The notes beneath the pieces were generated by a model. It was not told the DNA's origin, ran no database searches, and was given only the letters and a program-made list of their open reading frames with translations. From contig JANXYA010000246.1 of NCBI GenBank assembly GCA_025350345.1, positions 1 to 7,481 on the forward strand: a DNA stretch of 7,481 nucleotides, given 5' to 3'. Source of the DNA: Gammaproteobacteria bacterium (GTDB lineage: Bacteria > Pseudomonadota > Gammaproteobacteria > Steroidobacterales > Steroidobacteraceae). Below are positions 1 to 5,149 of the stretch, in pieces (position 1 is the first letter of the stretch; each line of letters opens with the position of its first letter). Position numbers and translations under genes: made by a program.

Positions 1-548
1 AGATCGATCTCGAGAGTCGATGGCGTCCGCCGCTCGCGGTAGTAGAGGGCTAGCGTGCCGAGCAAGGCGCCTGCGTCGTCGACTATGGGCATCGACCAGC
101 AGGCCCGCAGTCCGTGCGACAGCGCGATGGGCGCAAATCCGGCCCATAATTCGGACTTTTCGACGTCCTCGACGATGACCATTTCGCGACGGGCCGCGGC
201 GGTTCCGCAGGAGCCGATCCCATCGTCAATCGCTACCGGACCGATCGCATCCATGTACGCCGCGGGTACGCTCGGAGCGGCTCCAGGCAGCAGCAGCCGG
301 CCCGACGGGTCGACGAGCAATACCGTGCAATGGAGCCCTTCAGTCCAGGTCTCGACATAGGTGGCGAGTCCGTCGAGCAGCACATTGAGGGGGGCCGCCG
401 AGTCCAGTAGCGCGAGCAACCGGACCTGCGCGCGCAGTGCGTGCGGCTGCGAGGCCGACGCCGGCGCACGGCGCACAATGGCGTCGACGGCAGCGACCCA
501 GTCATCGGGTGCGATTACAGGGCGCCTCTGCATCGCCTCGTTCGGCAT
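1..548 (-). CDS. GAF-domain signalling protein, N-terminal part (3' end beyond the window)
   Basis: The reverse strand is open from an ATG at 548 to the left edge (182 whole codons, no stop), so the C-terminus is missing. Residues about 38-172 read as a GAF sensor domain. The diagnostic stretch is GIGSCGTAAARREMVIVEDV (about 110-129), followed by LWAGF, ALSHGLRACWSMPI and GTLALYY (about 164-170). This subtype is common in GGDEF/EAL proteins, histidine kinases and other multidomain sensors. The output domain lies off the window, so its function cannot be named. No signal peptide or membrane segment is visible in this part, so it is probably cytoplasmic. The start is uncertain: an AAGGGGA motif lies 12 nt before the ATG, while an in-frame GTG at 557-555 lies only about 3 nt after it. 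The gene is divergent from the MAPEG gene. GAF assignment is strong; everything beyond that is open. Confidence 0.85.
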   Translation of the reverse strand, partial: MPNEAMQRRPVIAPDDWVAAVDAIVRRAPASASQPHALRAQVRLLALLDSAAPLNVLLDGLATYVETWTEGLHCTVLLVDPSGRLLLPGAAPSVPAAYMDAIGPVAIDDGIGSCGTAAARREMVIVEDVEKSELWAGFAPIALSHGLRACWSMPIVDDAGALLGTLALYYRERRTPSTLEID

Positions 549-967
549 GGATTTCACCGTTCCCCTTGATTCGAGTTCTGGAATGACGTGAGATCGAGCT
601 TGCCGCCACCGAATGAGCCCAATCTGTGTCGAGCGCTTGCGCTCGAATCCGCCCTTTTGATGATCGGTGCGTAGAACACGCCACTTTAGCGATTGGGAGC
701 TGGCCCGGCAACACCGCCAGCAGTCCTGATTAGGTCAAATTCGACGGCGCCCCGGGCCCGTGCGTGCCCGCCTGGATCCAGTTGGCCCTGCGCCGGAATT
801 CAACGCTGTTGCGCGGCAACACGGCTGGGCAGCTCGACGGTGTGGCTGGCCTTTCGTGCGTGTATCGGGCGGATCGACAGTCAGGCCATCCCATGCCGCC
901 CGCTGGGCTGATACCAGGCCCAGGGGGTGAGAGGATAGGCGTCCGGAAACTTTGCGGGGGGTCCAAA
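549..967. other. Non-coding divergent region between GAF and MAPEG genes
   Basis: I see no convincing gene here. The open frames on both strands resemble nothing I recognise and have no good ribosome-binding sites. Three small inverted repeats are present: 629-646 (arms TCGAGCGC and GCGCTCGA, 2-nt centre), 807-821 (TGTTGC, loop GCG, GCAACA) and 903-923 (CTGGGC, 9-nt loop, GCCCAG). The last lies about 45 nt before the MAPEG start. The region must hold the promoters of the two divergent genes, but I could not pick a convincing -35/-10 pair. Confidence 0.5.
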
Positions 968-1360
968 ATGCATATTTATGTGTTGTGTTCGGCGATCCTG
1001 GTGCTTCTCTATTTCCTGCTCGCGTTCAACGTCTCGATGAATCGCATGAGAGCGAGGACCGGGGTCGGCGCGGGGAGCGATCCGTCCGGGCCGCTCAACA
1101 AGAGCATTCGTGCGCACGGTAATGCGGCGGAATACATCCCGCTGTTCGTACTGCTTTTCCTCTACTTCGGCTTCACGGGCGCGGCGAGCTGGGTCCGCTG
1201 GGTCGTCGTCGCGATCACCTTGTGCCGGCTGCTGCATCCTCTGAGCCTGTACCTGTCAGCGGACCTGAATCGGGCCCAGCCCCTGCGCTTCCTGAGCTCG
1301 GTGGGCACCTATGCGGGTGGCCTGACGCTCGGGGTCGCGCTGCTCCTGCGCGCCTGCTGA
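968..1360 (+). CDS. MAPEG family membrane protein
   Basis: This 130-residue integral membrane protein has four predicted hydrophobic helices, at about residues 2-20, 57-70, 78-95 and 112-127. The family signature RAHGNAAEYIPLF (48-60) follows the first loop. MAPEG proteins include microsomal glutathione transferases and eicosanoid-metabolism enzymes. Bacterial members are small inner-membrane proteins, sometimes with glutathione-dependent activity, but most have no proven substrate, and I assign none here. I chose the ATG at 968 because the protein then starts directly with the first helix, as relatives do, and a G-rich stretch (GGGGGG) lies about 7 nt upstream. The frame stays open back to 764, but that extension is proline/arginine-rich and not family-like. 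It is followed after 121 nt by the DUF4242 gene on the same strand. Confidence 0.88.
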   Translation: MHIYVLCSAILVLLYFLLAFNVSMNRMRARTGVGAGSDPSGPLNKSIRAHGNAAEYIPLFVLLFLYFGFTGAASWVRWVVVAITLCRLLHPLSLYLSADLNRAQPLRFLSSVGTYAGGLTLGVALLLRAC

Positions 1361-1392
1361 GCGGCGCGAAATCTGGGTAAGCCCTCGGCCCA

Positions 1393-1414
1393 AAATGGGT
1401 AGTTCCGCCGATTT
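1393..1414. promoter_or_regulatory. Operator-like imperfect palindrome upstream of DUF4242 gene
   Basis: The outer arms AAAT (1393-1396) and ATTT (1411-1414) pair perfectly. Inside them GG (1398-1399) pairs with CC (1408-1409), and G1402 pairs with C1405. In total 7 of 11 symmetric positions match around a centre at 1403/1404. It is AT-richer than its surroundings and lies about 70 nt before the DUF4242 ATG, where an operator or activator site would fit. The nearby LuxR-type remnant makes such a site plausible, but the link is inference. A chance half-match is possible. Confidence 0.3.
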
Positions 1415-1481
1415 GAACTGAGCGCAGTCGCGGCACGATGCTCCCGCCTGGATCCCCCAGCAGGCGCAGGAGATCGCGATC

Positions 1482-1745
1482 ATGAGCCGCTACCTGATTG
1501 AACGAACCTTCCCGCCCGGCGCTCTGGCGGGTCTGGATGCCGCCACCAAGGAGAAGGTCAACACCAACAACGCCTCGGTCGGTGTGCGCTGGGTGCGCTC
1601 CTACGCCAACGCCAACGCCGACAAGACGAAGACGCATTGCATCTACGAGGGTCCGAGCGAAGCGGCGGTGCGCAGGGCCGCGGCGCTCAACGCCCTGCCG
1701 GTCGACAGCATCACCGAAGTGCCGGTGACGCTGCTGCCGAAGTAG
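1482..1745 (+). CDS. DUF4242 small protein (SCO4226-like nickel-binding family)
   Basis: This is an 87-residue protein with no signal peptide or membrane segment. It opens with SRYLIERTFPPG and carries the family core VRWVRSY (35-41), DKTKTHCIYEGPSE (47-60), then AVRRAAALNALPVDSITEV (62-80). This is the DUF4242 ferredoxin-like fold, whose Streptomyces member SCO4226 binds nickel; the physiological role is unsettled. The ATG has a clear Shine-Dalgarno, AGGAG at 1468-1472, 9 nt upstream. A hairpin with arms CGCCTG (1445-1450) and CAGGCG (1461-1466) sits just before it. The Tyr-Ala-Asn-Ala-Asn-Ala-Asp turn comes from hexamer-like repeats (GCCAAC twice, then GCCGAC, 1605-1622) and seems about two residues longer than I would expect for the family. 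It converges with the LuxR-type remnant across a strong hairpin. Confidence 0.88.
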   Translation: MSRYLIERTFPPGALAGLDAATKEKVNTNNASVGVRWVRSYANANADKTKTHCIYEGPSEAAVRRAAALNALPVDSITEVPVTLLPK

Positions 1746-1758
1746 CCAACGTGGAGCA

Positions 1759-1785
1759 GGGCCCGGCGCCGTCGGCGCCGGGCCC
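1759..1785. terminator. Perfect 12-bp GC hairpin between convergent genes
   Basis: The arms GGGCCCGGCGCC (1759-1770) and GGCGCCGGGCCC (1774-1785) are exact reverse complements with a 3-nt GTC loop. The hairpin sits 13 nt after the DUF4242 stop (1745) and 8 nt beyond the LuxR remnant stop (1794), so it can serve both directions. No run of T follows on either strand, so it is not a textbook intrinsic terminator. It could act as a bidirectional transcription block, or as an RNA 3'-end stabiliser with Rho acting downstream. Confidence 0.7.
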
Positions 1786-1793
1786 GCAGCCGC

Positions 1794-2057
1794 TCATTTC
1801 TTGTCGGGTTTGCGGCGTGACAGCGCGATTGCGGCGGCGCGCGATGGCACGCCGAGCTTCGCCAGGATCGCCGAGACGTGATGGTCGATCGTCTTGGTCG
1901 ATACGAGCAGGCGCCGCGAGATCACCGCATCGCTCAATCCCTGGCTCATCTGTGCCAGGGTCTCCGCCTCGCGCGGCGTGAGTCCGTGCGGATGATGCCG
2001 GGTCGATTCGCGCGTGGCGCGATGCAGCCCCCGGATGTTCTGATTGTGGCGAGCCAA
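1794..2057 (-). CDS. LuxR-type HTH domain, residual C-terminal part of a LAL regulator
   Basis: This frame encodes a complete LuxR/GerE DNA-binding domain: GLTPREAETLAQMSQGLSD (25-43), then LLVSTKTIDHHVSAILAKL (50-68), where the second block contains the recognition helix. The preceding segment, NIRGLHRATRESTR plus the HHPHGLTPRE run-in, matches the linker seen before the HTH at the C-terminus of large LAL-family ATPase regulators (usually around 900 residues) rather than of short response regulators. No ATPase, TPR or receiver domain is left. The only possible start is a TTG at 2057-2055 with no ribosome-binding site, and a stop at 2084-2082 closes the frame upstream. It is therefore probably not translated efficiently, although a free HTH could still bind DNA. 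See the next entry for the N-terminal remnant. Confidence 0.7.
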   Translation of the reverse strand: MARHNQNIRGLHRATRESTRHHPHGLTPREAETLAQMSQGLSDAVISRRLLVSTKTIDHHVSAILAKLGVPSRAAAIALSRRKPDKK

Positions 2058-2101
2058 TCGGCCAGATCGGCGAATGATCGCTCACGCTCAAGCAAATCCA
2101 T
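2045..2101 (-). pseudogene. N-terminal fragment of the same LAL-type regulator
   Basis: From an ATG at 2101 the reverse strand reads MDLLERERSFADLADWLA. This fits the very start of LAL-family regulators (M-x-LLERE...L..L...L), which is normally followed by a Walker A ATPase. Here it is followed at once by the C-terminal HTH region in another frame (frame offset of 1). No Walker A/B motif exists between them. The simplest reading is a large internal deletion that removed roughly 800 codons and left both ends of the gene, with a frameshift at the junction near 2045-2060. Continuing in the ATG frame gives an unrelated arginine-rich tail. The upstream ribosome-binding site is weak (GGGA about 9 nt before the ATG). 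The fragment is short, so the match rests on pattern memory. Confidence 0.55.
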
Positions 2102-2182
2102 TCAATGCGTCCCGGCGGAAAGTGCGGCAGCCAGCCAGGTACCGCCCGAAAAGGCTGCGTACGCTGGGGCACATGGCGCACC

Positions 2183-2302
2183 TCAGGATTGCTGTATAAA
2201 CGCGCGTTCGGCCTTCTTGGCTTTCTTGGCGGCGCGTTTCTCGTCCAGTGTCTTGGTCGGCTTTTTCTTTACCTGCTTCTTCTGATTCATCCCTTTGCTC
2301 AT
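2183..2302 (-). CDS. Small lysine-rich conserved hypothetical protein (39 aa)
   Basis: An ATG at 2302 preceded by GGAG at 8 nt gives a 39-residue protein, MSKGMNQKKQVKKKPTKTL... ending in FIQQS. It is about one third lysine, is strongly basic, has no cysteine, and has an alternating Ala-Lys helical stretch (EKRAAKKAKKAERA). I recall similar short Lys-rich open frames (MxKGxxQKK...KKPxKTxxEKRAAKKAKK) in other proteobacteria, annotated as hypothetical. The function is unknown; the composition would suit nucleic-acid or ribosome binding, but that is inference. The frame is open upstream to 2380, but the good ribosome-binding site and the recalled homologues favour 2302. It is divergent from the cytochrome cluster across a 161-nt gap. 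Confidence 0.72.
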   Translation of the reverse strand: MSKGMNQKKQVKKKPTKTLDEKRAAKKAKKAERAFIQQS

Positions 2303-2463
2303 GGTAGTTCTCCAGTCAGTGTCCAGTGAAGCGACCAACACTTTACGCCAACAGCCGCTACAGTAAGTACTTTCCGTCATGTTCCTGGTCGGCGTGAATT
2401 GATAAGTTTATTGCCAGGACGTCAACAGTCTGATGCCGGGAGCTGCCGGCCGGGAGCGGGGCG
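2303..2463. promoter_or_regulatory. Divergent promoter region upstream of the cytochrome cluster
   Basis: This 161-nt gap separates the Lys-rich gene and the cytochrome cluster, so it should carry both promoters. The most AT-rich patch is AATTGATAAGTTTATT (2398-2413), a plausible -10 region for the cytochrome genes. No well-spaced -35 box stands out, which could mean an activator-dependent or alternative-sigma promoter. A purine-rich GGGAGCGGGGCG directly before the ATG at 2464 supplies the ribosome-binding site. Confidence 0.4.
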
Positions 2464-3900
2464 ATGATTTCATCCAGGGTTTTGCGGGCCACGAGCGTGA
2501 TCGGCAGCCTGCTGATTGCACTGCTGATTGCGCCGGTGGCGCAGGCGGTACCGAGCTTTGCGCGCCAGACGGGTATGGCCTGCGAGGCCTGCCACACGGT
2601 GTTTCCGGAGCTCACGCACTTCGGCCGCATGTTCAAGGCGAACGCCTATACGATCGACAACCTCAAGCCGGTGCGCGGCATCACGGCCACGAAGGAAGAG
2701 ATGCTGGCCCTGAGCGGCCTGCCGCCCATCTCGCTGATGGTGCAGGTGTCGGAGACCAACCTGTCCAAGCCCATACCCGATGGCATAGTGAACGGCAATG
2801 TATCGCAGAGCGATACGGCGGCCTTCCCCCAGCAGGTCAGCCTGTTCTACGCGGGCAAGATCGCGCCGCAACTGGGCGCCTTCATCCAGCTCACCTACGG
2901 CAACGACAGCGGCACCATCGGCATCGACAATACCGATATCCGTTACGCGTCCAGCCAGCTGCTGCCAGGGGACCGCAGCCTGATCTGGGGCATCACCGCG
3001 AACAACAACCCGACGGTACAGGACCTGTGGAACAGCACGCCGGCCTTTGGCTACCCTTATGCCGCCAGCAAGGCGGTGGTCTCGCCCCTGGCGGGCACGC
3101 AGATCGACGGCGCCCTGGCCCAGGATGTGGCGGGCGTCAGCGTCTACGCGATGTGGAATGAGTCCCTCTACGGCGAGCTGGGCACCTACCGCTCCGCCAA
3201 GCAGGGTGCGGCCAACGCCGTGACCGGCGCGGCCGGGCCGCTCGATGGCACGACCTCCAACATCATCACCGGCGGCGCGCCTTACTACCGCCTGGCCTAT
3301 GAACAGCAGTGGGGCCGGAATTCGCTGTCCGTAGGGGTCTACGGCGCCACGTTCAAGCTGCTGCCGGGGGGTACGCCGGGCTCACTCAGCGGGCCGGCCA
3401 ACGAATTCAGGGACACGGCCGAGGATTTCCAGTACCAGATGATCGGAGAGAAGCATCTGGTGTCGGTGGCCGGCACCCACATCAGGGAAAAGATGACGCT
3501 CAACGCCAGCTTCAATCCGGCTGGCGGCGGGGCTGCCGAGAATCTCAGTGACGACCTGACCACGACGCGCCTCACGGGCAGCTATTTCTACAAGCGCAAG
3601 TACGGCGCGACGCTCATGCTGTTCTCGACCACCGGCAGCCATGATGCCGGCCTGTACTCGCTCGACAATGGCCTTGATCCGACCATATATGCCCCCGGGG
3701 TGATCACCAGCGCCAATGGCCTGCCTGATACCAAAGGCTGGGTGGCCGAAGTCAACTACATGCCCTGGCTGAATACGCGGCTTACGCTGCAGGCCACGCA
3801 GTACTCGAAATTCAACGGCGGCGACAGCAATTACGACGGCTTTGGCCGCAATGCCAGCGACAACAATTCCCTGTACCTGCTGGCCTGGTTCAACTACTAG
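2464..3900 (+). CDS. Cyc2-like outer-membrane monohaem cytochrome c / beta-barrel fusion
   Basis: This 478-residue exported protein starts with a signal peptide (about 1-28, hydrophobic core SLLIALLIAPVAQA, cleavage likely after AQA). Directly after it comes VPSFARQTGMACEACH (29-44), one c-type haem site with C40, C43 and H44. These are the only two cysteines in the protein. Then FPELTHFGRMFKANAY (47-62) follows. The F-A-R-Q-T-G...CXXCH...P-x-L-x-x-F-G-R-x-F-K layout is the N-terminal signature of Cyc2-type cytochrome-porin fusions, which accept electrons (for example from Fe(II)) at the cell surface. The remaining ~400 residues alternate polar and aromatic/hydrophobic strands with Gly/Asn/Asp turns and end in SLYLLAWFNY, an aromatic-terminated last strand typical of outer-membrane barrels. 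It leads a cluster whose next gene, 12 nt downstream, is a dihaem c4 cytochrome. Membership of the true iron-oxidising Cyc2 clade is not shown; related proteins of unknown function are widespread. Confidence 0.82.
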   Translation: MISSRVLRATSVIGSLLIALLIAPVAQAVPSFARQTGMACEACHTVFPELTHFGRMFKANAYTIDNLKPVRGITATKEEMLALSGLPPISLMVQVSETNLSKPIPDGIVNGNVSQSDTAAFPQQVSLFYAGKIAPQLGAFIQLTYGNDSGTIGIDNTDIRYASSQLLPGDRSLIWGITANNNPTVQDLWNSTPAFGYPYAASKAVVSPLAGTQIDGALAQDVAGVSVYAMWNESLYGELGTYRSAKQGAANAVTGAAGPLDGTTSNIITGGAPYYRLAYEQQWGRNSLSVGVYGATFKLLPGGTPGSLSGPANEFRDTAEDFQYQMIGEKHLVSVAGTHIREKMTLNASFNPAGGGAAENLSDDLTTTRLTGSYFYKRKYGATLMLFSTTGSHDAGLYSLDNGLDPTIYAPGVITSANGLPDTKGWVAEVNYMPWLNTRLTLQATQYSKFNGGDSNYDGFGRNASDNNSLYLLAWFNY

Positions 3901-3912
3901 AGGGCGCCAACC

Positions 3913-4542
3913 ATGAAGACCACCACTGTCATCATCGGTGCGGCCCTGCTGGTGCTGGGCGCACAGCGCAGCCCGGCCGATGAGATCAGCCCCGAGGCAC
4001 AGAGCGCCGCGCAGCACGTGGCCGTGACGACCTGCGCGATCTGTCATGGGCCGCAGGGGCGGAGCATCGCGCCGAAGTTCCCGATGCTGGCGGGCCAGCA
4101 CCGGCCCTATCTGGTCGCGCAGCTCAAGGCCTTCAAGGGGCAGACGCGCGGTGATCCGGATGCGCTGGGCTACATGTGGGGCATGGCCGCTCCGCTCGAT
4201 GACGAGATGATCGAGGCGCTGGCGACCTACTACAGCGTACAGAAGCCGGGGCCCGGTCGGGCCGTTGATGCGGCCGAGATTGCGCGCGGCGCGGACATCT
4301 ACGCCAAGGGCGTCGCCGAGGAAGGAATTCCGCCCTGCATCGCCTGCCATGGCCCCGGGGCCGCGGGCACCGATGATTTTCCGCGGCTCGCCGGCCAGCA
4401 CGCCCAGTACCTGCTCAAGCAACTGCGCTCCTTCCAGAGCAATCTGCGCAACGTGGCCGTGATGCACGGCGTGGCCAAGGAGCTGCAGGGCAAGGAGATG
4501 AGCGCGGTGGCGGCCTACCTGGAATCGCTCGGCGGCGCTTGA
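3913..4542 (+). CDS. Periplasmic dihaem cytochrome c4-type protein
   Basis: The product has 209 residues: a signal peptide (about 1-22, hydrophobic IIGAALLVLGA) and two homologous cytochrome domains. The haem sites are CAICH (41-45) and CIACH (142-146). Each domain repeats the c4 pattern: CxxCHGP, then P-x-L-A-G-Q-H (57-63 and 157-163), a Tyr-Leu-x-x-Q-L-x-x-F segment, and a Met before the last helix. By alignment with the family pattern M-x-x-x-A-x-x-L, the axial methionines are probably M88 and M184. Cytochromes c4 shuttle electrons in the periplasm to terminal oxidases or other acceptors. An AGAGGG motif 8 nt before the ATG supports the start. It follows the cytochrome/barrel gene by 12 nt, echoing the cyc2-cyc1 order of Acidithiobacillus, where Cyc1 is also a c4-type dihaem protein. 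This protein is the natural periplasmic partner of the upstream product (inference). Confidence 0.92.
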   Translation: MKTTTVIIGAALLVLGAQRSPADEISPEAQSAAQHVAVTTCAICHGPQGRSIAPKFPMLAGQHRPYLVAQLKAFKGQTRGDPDALGYMWGMAAPLDDEMIEALATYYSVQKPGPGRAVDAAEIARGADIYAKGVAEEGIPPCIACHGPGAAGTDDFPRLAGQHAQYLLKQLRSFQSNLRNVAVMHGVAKELQGKEMSAVAAYLESLGGA

Positions 4543-4552
4543 TCCTGGCCGC

Positions 4553-4574
4553 GCCGCGCGGTTTACTACGCGGC
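4553..4574 (+). promoter_or_regulatory. Hairpin abutting the DUF4337 start codon
   Basis: The arms GCCGCG (4553-4558) and CGCGGC (4569-4574) flank a 10-nt loop and end exactly before the ATG at 4575. No Shine-Dalgarno is visible there. The structure could restrict initiation until ribosomes finishing the c4 gene (stop at 4540-4542) open it, which would be translational coupling. It may also be chance in GC-rich sequence. Confidence 0.3.
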
Positions 4575-5132
4575 ATGAGTGAAGAATTCGAGGTGCATGG
4601 TCAGCACGACGAGGCGGTGGAGCATGCCGCGCACGCTGATACCCTGGGGCGGAACGTCGCCATGTTCACGGCCATACTGGCCACCATCGGCACCATCATC
4701 AGCTACCAGAATTCCGGCAGCGAGTCCCGCGGCCTGGAACTCAAGAATGAGGCGATCCTCAACAAGGCCGAGGCCTCCGATCAATGGGCCTACTACCAGG
4801 CGAAGGGCATCAAAGAGGTCGTGGTGGAGCATGCACCCGCCGCAAACGAGGCCGAGCGCACGGCTCTGGCAGCCGAGGCCAGGCGCTACGCCGACGAGAA
4901 GGCCGACATCCAGAAGTTGGCCCGGGCCTTTGATGCCAAGGCCGTGGCGGCCGATGCGGCCAGCGCGCGGGCCTTCGAGCCGCACCATCATCTGGCACAG
5001 GCGCTCGCGCTGATACAGGTGGGGATCGCCCTCGCTGCGCTTACCGTGCTGACGCGACAGCGCTGGCTGCTGGGATTCTCGGGGCTGTGTGCCGCAGGCG
5101 GCATCGCCTTCTGGATCGCCGCCTGGCTCTGA
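4575..5132 (+). CDS. DUF4337 family membrane protein
   Basis: From the ATG at 4575 this is 185 residues. The start MSEEFEVHGQHDEAVEHAAH matches what I remember of DUF4337 proteins. Next come a membrane helix (about 27-44), a conserved block LKNEAILNKAEASDQWAYYQ (56-75), a charged, alanine-rich helical stretch (about 90-135) that may form a coiled coil, and the motif EPHHHLAQALALIQ (135-148). Two further membrane helices follow (about 141-159 and 163-184). The family has no assigned function. The ATG lacks a Shine-Dalgarno and follows a hairpin. An alternative TTG at 4539-4541 overlaps the c4 stop and would add 12 residues, but these are not family-like. The 32-nt spacing places it in the same transcription unit as the two cytochromes. 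Whether it takes part in electron transfer is inference. Confidence 0.85.
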   Translation: MSEEFEVHGQHDEAVEHAAHADTLGRNVAMFTAILATIGTIISYQNSGSESRGLELKNEAILNKAEASDQWAYYQAKGIKEVVVEHAPAANEAERTALAAEARRYADEKADIQKLARAFDAKAVAADAASARAFEPHHHLAQALALIQVGIALAALTVLTRQRWLLGFSGLCAAGGIAFWIAAWL

Positions 5133-5149
5133 TTTCGGGGCCGGCCGGC

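Noticed and set aside
764..967. N-terminal extension of the MAPEG frame back to position 764
   Set aside because: The extra 68 residues are not family-like and would precede the first membrane helix; the ATG at 968 has a G-rich ribosome-binding site.
1605..1622. Tandem GCCAAC hexamers in the DUF4242 gene as a repeat element
   Set aside because: Only two and a half copies, in frame and inside a loop of the protein; noted in the gene entry rather than as a repeat.
1711..2181. Reverse-strand 156-codon open frame over the LAL remnant
   Set aside because: It is in a different frame from both the LAL start block and the HTH. Its product is Pro/Arg/Ala-rich with no family match.
2382..2411. Sigma-70 promoter (TTCCTG ... 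GTTTAT) before the cytochrome cluster
   Set aside because: The 18-nt spacing is possible, but both hexamers are poor matches, so I kept only a general promoter-region note.
3382..4467. Long reverse-strand open frame (361 codons) opposite the cytochrome genes
   Set aside because: It lies antisense to two genes with clear haem motifs and signal peptides. The His/Arg/Gly-rich product matches nothing and looks like a GC-driven shadow.
5133..5149. GCCGGCCGGC palindrome between DUF4337 and hutG as a terminator
   Set aside because: It is a self-complementary 10-mer with no loop and no T-tract in a 17-nt gap; too weak to call.
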